In this document: piece after piece, positions 57,209 through 64,000 of the stretch
Position numbering within the stretch: the stretch's first letter is position 1
Layout of the letters: the number at the start of each line of letters is the position of its first letter
Assembly (NCBI RefSeq): GCF_002970935.1
Contig: NZ_CP027194.1
Location: 1,984,001 to 2,048,000 of the forward strand
Direction: 5' to 3'
Length of the DNA stretch: 64,000 nt
Source of the DNA: Lactobacillus sp. CBA3606
GTDB lineage: Bacteria; Bacillota; Bacilli; Lactobacillales; Lactobacillaceae
Notes under the pieces: model-generated
The model's database searches: none
Told to the model about the DNA's origin: nothing
The model's input: only the letters and a program-made list of their open reading frames with translations
Translations under genes and position numbers: made by a program

Positions 57209-58603
57209 TTAGAAAACGACAACGGGGGTGCCAACCGGAACCGCTGCATAAACTTTAGCCATGACACTGGGTGGCGTGTTCACGCAACCGTGAGAACCAT
57301 TGGTTTTATACCAAGTGCCCCCATATTTAGTCTGCCAAGCAGAATCATGAATGCCTTCACCGGTATCATCGAATGGCATCCAGTAAGTGACCGGTTGCGA
57401 ATAGCTAGAGCCATCATCATTGTCACCTTTGAGTGTGGCATTTTTTTGTTTACTCCAAACATCCCAGATACCAGTAGTTGTCGCATGTTTACCAGGTTTC
57501 CCGGTAACAACGTCCGTCGAAACTTTGACTTTGCCATCGACATAGACCCACATATGTTGGTTGACTTTATCAACTTCGATATACGTGTGACCAATATCGG
57601 TCTGATCGGTGTTATAGCCAGAACCATTGATGAGTGGTGAGCGGGTAAAGTCTTTGCCCGCTAAGACTTGCTTGGCTAAGGCTTTCGCTTCTGCCTCGGT
57701 TTTAATGGTCCAACCGTAGAACCCACCACTAATTTTGACCGTTCCTCGCTTAGTGCTCTTAAAAGTCCGCGTGGTATGGTAAGTATGGTATTTTTCGTTA
57801 AGTTGCTTAACATACGTAAGTACGGCTGCTTGATCAATTGTGACGGTCCCGTTATGATCAACTTTTAGCCAGCTTAAGATTAAGTCATGTGGCACCGTAA
57901 ATTTGTGACCATTGATGTTATAAGTGATGGTTTCACTTGCGTATTTTTGCGTTTTTGTCTGTGCTGTTTTTAGCGTTTGGCTCGTGCTAGTGACAGTCGG
58001 GGTAACGTAGGCTGTTTTTAAATTAATCTTGGTTTGTCCCGTCTGCAATGCCTGTGTCAGGACTTGTTTTAATTTCGGGGTACTAATTTCGGTCCCTTGA
58101 ACTTCTTTCTGAATGGCAACTTGGTTATTTTTATAAACTAACTTAGCGTTTTTGGTTTGAGTTCGCTTCGTTTGATTGGCCTGTGCCGTAATTTTAGTGG
58201 TGAGGGTGTGTAGCGTCGTCTTAGTCACATTTAAGGCACCTAGACTGGCCGTATCGGCTGCTTGTGCTGTTTGCATTAAAGCTAATGGCCAGCGCCAATA
58301 ATTTTGTTTGGTGATTAATTGTGTGAGTTCCGACTTAGTGTCGATGGTCATACCAGCAGTTTTGCTAGTAAAGGTATAAACTTTTTTCTGATTTTCAACG
58401 ATATGATAAGTGCGGTGTTCAAGGGCCGCATTAACTTTTGGTGCGGCTTGCGCAGCGGTCTTGCCACTAACGTTGACACCGGCCACTTGGGTATTGGCTA
58501 AGAAAGTTTGTTGATGTTGCCAGATCAAACTTGTTGCCAAGTACCCGACGACTAACAAGCTGACGAGACTGCCAGCAATAATTAGTCCACGTTTGTATGT
58601 CAT
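57209..58603 (-). CDS. L,D-transpeptidase (YkuD) with peptidoglycan-binding domain
   Basis: 464 residues from the ATG complementary to 58601-58603, nine bases after GGAGG; ATG at 58609 is the alternative. N-terminal membrane anchor (about 5-27), two tandem extracellular PG-binding-4 type domains (Thr/Lys-rich), then a YkuD catalytic domain ending SHGCVNTPPS with the nucleophilic Cys near residue 440. It probably makes 3-3 peptide cross-links or attaches proteins to peptidoglycan. Confidence 0.92.
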   Translation of the reverse strand: MTYKRGLIIAGSLVSLLVVGYLATSLIWQHQQTFLANTQVAGVNVSGKTAAQAAPKVNAALEHRTYHIVENQKKVYTFTSKTAGMTIDTKSELTQLITKQNYWRWPLALMQTAQAADTASLGALNVTKTTLHTLTTKITAQANQTKRTQTKNAKLVYKNNQVAIQKEVQGTEISTPKLKQVLTQALQTGQTKINLKTAYVTPTVTSTSQTLKTAQTKTQKYASETITYNINGHKFTVPHDLILSWLKVDHNGTVTIDQAAVLTYVKQLNEKYHTYHTTRTFKSTKRGTVKISGGFYGWTIKTEAEAKALAKQVLAGKDFTRSPLINGSGYNTDQTDIGHTYIEVDKVNQHMWVYVDGKVKVSTDVVTGKPGKHATTTGIWDVWSKQKNATLKGDNDDGSSYSQPVTYWMPFDDTGEGIHDSAWQTKYGGTWYKTNGSHGCVNTPPSVMAKVYAAVPVGTPVVVF

Positions 58604-58712
58604 TAACATTGGCCTCCATGTCCATAATAATGTTCCCACCTTATAACATTTTAATGGGGAGTGCAAATATGAAGCCAGTTAGGCGCCTACTTTGGTTAGC
58701 AAATTTTGACGT

Positions 58713-58752
58713 AAAAAAAGAACCATGACCGCAGTCACAGCTCTGGTTGTTA
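58713..58752 (-). terminator. Terminator after ldhL
   Basis: On the minus strand AACCA...TGGTT with inner TGAC/GTCA pairing, followed by CTTTTTTT. Confidence 0.78.
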
Positions 58753-58760
58753 CGAGTTAA

Positions 58761-60046
<1,286 letters not shown>

Positions 60047-60604
60047 ATGAAAATGATAGTTGGTTTAGGTAATATTGGGCCGAAGTATGCCCAAACGCGG
60101 CATAATGTTGGGTTTATGATCGTTGATCAGTTAGCCGAGCAGCTCGCAGTACCGTTTAAAACGAGTAAATTTGAGGCAGAAGTGGCGACTGGTTTTGTTA
60201 ATGGTGAAAAAGTCTTACTAGTTAAGCCATCCACTTATATGAATGATTCTGGCCGGGCAGTGGGGCCATTAATGACGTATTATCAGCTCGCAGCGCCAGA
60301 TTTATTAGTGGTGCATGATGACTTAGATTTACCAGTCGGAAAAGTCCGTTTGAAACAAAAGGGTTCAGCTGGTGGTCATAATGGGATTAAGAGCATCCTT
60401 AGCCACGTGGGAGACCCAACGTTTAAGCGGGTTAAAGTGGGTATTGAACATCCGCAAAAGATGAGTGTCGTCGACTATGTACTTGGCAAGTTCACGCCAA
60501 CGCAACAGCCATTAGTGGCAGATGCTAGCGTTACAGCCGCGGCGGCGATTGAGGCGTGGTTAGCCGGGACTGATTTTGCAACACTCATGAATCAGTACAA
60601 TTAA
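60047..60604 (+). CDS. pth: Peptidyl-tRNA hydrolase
   Basis: 185 residues from ATG 60047 (MKMIVGLGN). GGAG lies 12 bases upstream; the frame is open further up but passes through the leader hairpin and lacks family likeness. Motifs: GLGNIGPKYAQTRHNVGF with the catalytic His, and LVVHDDLDLPVGKVRLKQKG. It frees tRNA from dropped-off peptidyl-tRNA. The ldhL-pth-mfd order is that of L. plantarum. Confidence 0.96.
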   Translation: MKMIVGLGNIGPKYAQTRHNVGFMIVDQLAEQLAVPFKTSKFEAEVATGFVNGEKVLLVKPSTYMNDSGRAVGPLMTYYQLAAPDLLVVHDDLDLPVGKVRLKQKGSAGGHNGIKSILSHVGDPTFKRVKVGIEHPQKMSVVDYVLGKFTPTQQPLVADASVTAAAAIEAWLAGTDFATLMNQYN

Positions 60605-60620
60605 TAGGAGGAAAGTTGCG

Positions 60621-63600
60621 ATGGATATTGAAGCAATTGTTGAGCAGACCCCGGATTTTCAAACGATTTTAGCTGGTTTAAGTCCGGCTAGTCGCCAGTT
60701 AGTGACCGGGCTGAATGGATCAGCACGAACCGTCTATATCAGTGCGTTGTTCCATCAACTCACGCATTCGGTATTAATTGTGACGGATAATCTCTTTCAT
60801 GCCAGCCAGACGGTGGATGATTTAACTAGTTTATTGGCGGATGAGCAAGTCTATTTGTTTCCAGCCGAAGAGATGTTAGCCTCTGAGTTAGCGACGAGCT
60901 CGCCGGAGTATCGGGCCCAACGGGTGCAAGCGTTAGCGGCCTTGTTAAGTCCGACACCAGTGATTGTCGTGACCTCGGTTTCAGGCGCACGGCGGTTTTT
61001 ACCGCCCGTACAAACGTTTAAAACGGCGGCGTTAACTTTAACAGTGGGCCATGATATAGATTTAGAACAGCTTCAAGTCCAGTTACACGATATGGGCTAT
61101 ATTAAGGAAAAATTGGTTGCTCGACCAGGCGATTTTGCGGTGCGCGGATCCATTGTTGATATCTATCCGTTGGATGCTGATTATCCGTTACGGTTAGATT
61201 TATTTGATACTGAAATTGATACATTAAAATACTTTGATCCAGAGACCCAACGTTCTGTAGATAATTTGGAGACGTTTACCGTGTTACCGGCGACCGATTT
61301 TATTTTGACGCAAGCCATGATGACCGCCGGGGCTGACCGCTTAACGGCAGCATTAGCAGTGGAAAATAAACGATTAGACGCAGCGGATCAACAAACTTTG
61401 ACGGCTAACTTGGCCCAACCGTTAGCTGATATGCGTAAAGGGTTGATTGGCAATGATTTGTTACTGTATGGGGCATACCTCTATGGTAGTAAAACAAGTA
61501 TTTTTGACTATGCGCCAGCTGCAGGTGTCATTATTTTTGATGAATATTCACGGATTTTAGATAGTGAGCAACAGTTATTACAAACTGAGGCTGATTGGAT
61601 TACCGATCAACTCGCACATCACCGGGTCTTATCGACGGCTAATTATGGTAACGATATGCGTGACCTACTGAAAAGTGATCATCATGCGCAAGTTTTAATG
61701 TCGTTATTTCAAAAAGGTATTGGGAATGTGCGATTGTCACAAGTTACCCCGGTGCGAACCCGACCGATGCAAGAATTCTTCGGCCAGTTACCCACTTTAA
61801 AAATCGAATTAGACCGATGGCACAAGCTCAAACAAACGGTTGTTTTAATGGTGTCAGAAGCTGAACGCTTGACTAAGGTCAGCAATACGTTAGACGATTT
61901 TGAGATTGAAGCAACCATGACGAAGGCGGAGAATCTGCAGCCCGGAGTGGTGCAAATTGTTCAAGGAACTTTACAAAATGGTTTTGAATTCCCCGACGGT
62001 CACTTGGTGATTGTGACCGAACAAGAGATGTTTAAGAAAGTGCCTAAAAAACGGCCGCGGCGACAAACGTTAGCCAATGCTGAACGATTAAAAAGTTATA
62101 CGGATTTAAAACCCGGTGACTATGTGGTGCACGTGAACCATGGGATTGGCCAGTATGTGGGGATGCAGACGCTGGAAGTTGATGGGGTCCATCAAGATTA
62201 CATTACGATTGCGTATCAGAATAATGCCAAGATCTTTATTCCGGTGACTCAGCTGAATCTCGTTCAAAAGTACGTGTCTTCTGAAGCCAAGACGCCCCAT
62301 GTAAATAAGTTAGGTGGGACGGAGTGGACTAAAGCCAAGCGTAAAGTGGCGGCTAAAATTGAAGACATTGCGGATGAACTAGTGGAACTCTATGCGCAAC
62401 GAGAAGCTGAAGTCGGGTATGCCTTTCAACCAGATGATAGTTACCAAGATGATTTTGAAAATGATTTTCCATACCCGGAGACACCTGACCAACTCCGGAG
62501 TATCGCTGAAATTAAGCACGATATGGAGCGGCCTAAACCAATGGATCGGTTACTTGTTGGCGATGTCGGGTATGGGAAGACAGAAGTTGCCTTGCGAGCG
62601 GCTTTCAAAGCCATTGAAGCTGGAAAACAGGTGGCATTCTTGGTGCCAACAACAATTTTGGCGCAACAACATTACGAGACGATGTTGAATCGTTTTGAAG
62701 GTTATCCAGTGAATGTGGGGATGTTGTCACGTTTTCGGACCGGCAAAGAAATGAAAGCCACGATTAAGCAATTAAAAGATGGTGAACTAGATATTGTGGT
62801 CGGCACCCATCGTCTATTGTCAAAAGATGTGAACTTTGCTGACTTGGGCTTATTGATTGTCGATGAAGAACAGCGTTTTGGTGTGAAACATAAGGAACGG
62901 CTCAAAGCATTGAAATCAAATGTGGATGTTTTGACTTTAACCGCAACGCCGATTCCCCGGACGTTGCACATGTCAATGCTCGGTGTTCGGGATTTATCGG
63001 TGATGGAGACACCACCGACGAACCGTTATCCGATTCAGACTTACGTCATGGAACAAAATTATGGCGTCATCAAAGAAGGTATTGAACGCGAAATGCAACG
63101 TAATGGACAAGTCTTTTACTTGCATAATCGGGTGCATGATATTGATAAAGTGGTCGCACAAATCAAGGATTTGGTGCCAACAGCAGCGGTTGCCCATATT
63201 GACGGGCAAATGCCAGAGTCACAATTAGAAGGAATTTTATATGACTTTATTCGGGGAGAATATGATGTCTTAGTGACTACGACGATTATTGAAACCGGGG
63301 TCGATATTCCGAATGTGAACACGTTATTCGTTGAAAATGCGGATCACATGGGCTTATCACAACTGTATCAATTACGTGGTCGGATTGGACGGAGTAGTCG
63401 GGTCGCTTATTCATACTTCACTTATCAACAGAATAAAGTGTTGACTGAAGTGGGCGAGAAAAGATTACAAGCGATTAAGGATTTCACCGAATTAGGGTCA
63501 GGGTTCAAAATTGCAATGCGTGATTTGTCTATTCGTGGGGCTGGTAACTTACTAGGTAAGCAGCAACATGGCTTTATTGATTCCGTCGGGTATGATTTAT

Positions 63601-64000
63601 ATACGCAGATGTTATCAGAAGCAGTGGCGAAGAAACGCGGTCAAACCATCAAAGCTAAGACGGATGCGACGATTGAATTGGGCATCGAGGCCTATTTACC
63701 AACCACTTATATTGAAGATGAACGGCAAAAAATTGAAATTTATAAACGGATTCGCCAGTTGGAAAATAACGATCAATATTTGGAAGTTCAAGCAGATTTA
63801 ATTGATCGATTCGGCGACTATCCTACTGAAGTCGCGGGTTTATTGGCCGTTGGCAAGTTGAAAATGCTGGCTGATGAGGCCTTGATTGAAAAAATTCAAC
63901 GCGTCGATAATGATTTACAATTGACGTTATCACAGGTTGGAACCACGAAACTAGATACTAAAGATATCTTTAAAGCCTTAGCAAAAACCAAATTACGAGC
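60621..64000 (+). CDS. mfd: Transcription-repair coupling factor, 3' end missing
   Basis: Frame is open from ATG 60621 (AGGAGG at 60607-60612) to the window edge: 1126 codons, about 50 short of a usual Mfd. N-terminal UvrB-like domains, a CarD-like RNA polymerase interaction domain near residue 495-560 (PGDYVVHVNHGIGQYVG), then helicase motifs with Walker A GDVGYGKTE near residue 650 and DEEQRFG, and TRG motifs. Mfd removes stalled RNA polymerase at DNA lesions and recruits UvrA. Sixteen bases after pth, so probably co-transcribed. Confidence 0.97.
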   Translation, partial: MDIEAIVEQTPDFQTILAGLSPASRQLVTGLNGSARTVYISALFHQLTHSVLIVTDNLFHASQTVDDLTSLLADEQVYLFPAEEMLASELATSSPEYRAQRVQALAALLSPTPVIVVTSVSGARRFLPPVQTFKTAALTLTVGHDIDLEQLQVQLHDMGYIKEKLVARPGDFAVRGSIVDIYPLDADYPLRLDLFDTEIDTLKYFDPETQRSVDNLETFTVLPATDFILTQAMMTAGADRLTAALAVENKRLDAADQQTLTANLAQPLADMRKGLIGNDLLLYGAYLYGSKTSIFDYAPAAGVIIFDEYSRILDSEQQLLQTEADWITDQLAHHRVLSTANYGNDMRDLLKSDHHAQVLMSLFQKGIGNVRLSQVTPVRTRPMQEFFGQLPTLKIELDRWHKLKQTVVLMVSEAERLTKVSNTLDDFEIEATMTKAENLQPGVVQIVQGTLQNGFEFPDGHLVIVTEQEMFKKVPKKRPRRQTLANAERLKSYTDLKPGDYVVHVNHGIGQYVGMQTLEVDGVHQDYITIAYQNNAKIFIPVTQLNLVQKYVSSEAKTPHVNKLGGTEWTKAKRKVAAKIEDIADELVELYAQREAEVGYAFQPDDSYQDDFENDFPYPETPDQLRSIAEIKHDMERPKPMDRLLVGDVGYGKTEVALRAAFKAIEAGKQVAFLVPTTILAQQHYETMLNRFEGYPVNVGMLSRFRTGKEMKATIKQLKDGELDIVVGTHRLLSKDVNFADLGLLIVDEEQRFGVKHKERLKALKSNVDVLTLTATPIPRTLHMSMLGVRDLSVMETPPTNRYPIQTYVMEQNYGVIKEGIEREMQRNGQVFYLHNRVHDIDKVVAQIKDLVPTAAVAHIDGQMPESQLEGILYDFIRGEYDVLVTTTIIETGVDIPNVNTLFVENADHMGLSQLYQLRGRIGRSSRVAYSYFTYQQNKVLTEVGEKRLQAIKDFTELGSGFKIAMRDLSIRGAGNLLGKQQHGFIDSVGYDLYTQMLSEAVAKKRGQTIKAKTDATIELGIEAYLPTTYIEDERQKIEIYKRIRQLENNDQYLEVQADLIDRFGDYPTEVAGLLAVGKLKMLADEALIEKIQRVDNDLQLTLSQVGTTKLDTKDIFKALAKTKLR

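Overview
The window looks like a chromosomal segment of a low- to mid-GC Gram-positive lactic acid bacterium, most likely Lactiplantibacillus or a close relative. The basis is an L-lactate dehydrogenase that from memory is nearly identical to Lactiplantibacillus plantarum LdhL, purine-rich Shine-Dalgarno (SD) sites, frequent TTG/GTG starts, and conserved Bacillota gene blocks (metG-tatD-rnmV-ksgA-veg-ispE-purR-glmU-prs and ywiB-rpoE-pyrG-murA-rho-rpmE). No rRNA, tRNA or CRISPR array was seen.

Layout. 1-9.6 kb: a citrate fermentation island. It holds the C-terminus of a CitMHS citrate transporter, oxaloacetate decarboxylase genes (oadH, oadD, oadB, a 40-residue membrane gamma-like subunit, and distal oadA), the citrate lyase genes citCDEF with citX and citG, and a GntR/FCD regulator. 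Citrate is imported, cleaved to acetate and oxaloacetate, and decarboxylated to pyruvate with probable Na+ pumping. A cre-like site suggests CcpA control. 9.7-25.6 kb: housekeeping genes for translation, RNA maturation, isoprenoids, purine regulation, UDP-GlcNAc and PRPP. Among them is a zinc-type ABC uptake pair behind a Zur-like palindrome, and a divergent Rgg-like regulator/MFS pair. 25.6-27.1 kb and 53.6-55.1 kb: two TnpB-only IS200/IS605-family elements about 95% identical at protein level, each with a different downstream sequence in the guide position.

27-38 kb: a Ser/Thr-rich lipoprotein, a minus-strand HAD/HD/LipL group, then ywiB-rpoE-pyrG-murA-rho-rpmE. pyrG has a leader that fits the CTP-sensing reiterative-transcription attenuator, and this MurA has Asp in place of the fosfomycin-target Cys. 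38-48 kb: a possible baeRF-type protein, sortase, LemA, HtpX, a conserved unknown, MurF, CshA, AcpS, alanine racemase and a MazF with no visible antitoxin. 48-54 kb: carAB divergent from argF, without argCJBD between them; the IS left end supplies the argF stop codon. 55-64 kb: queT under a preQ1-I riboswitch, a small helical protein (possible bacteriocin immunity), a CBS protein, an L,D-transpeptidase, ldhL, pth and an incomplete mfd.

Many coding starts were moved downstream of the longest open frame where SD spacing or family N-termini supported it; this is stated in each entry. Assignments rest on visible motifs, context and remembered family features; no database search was run.
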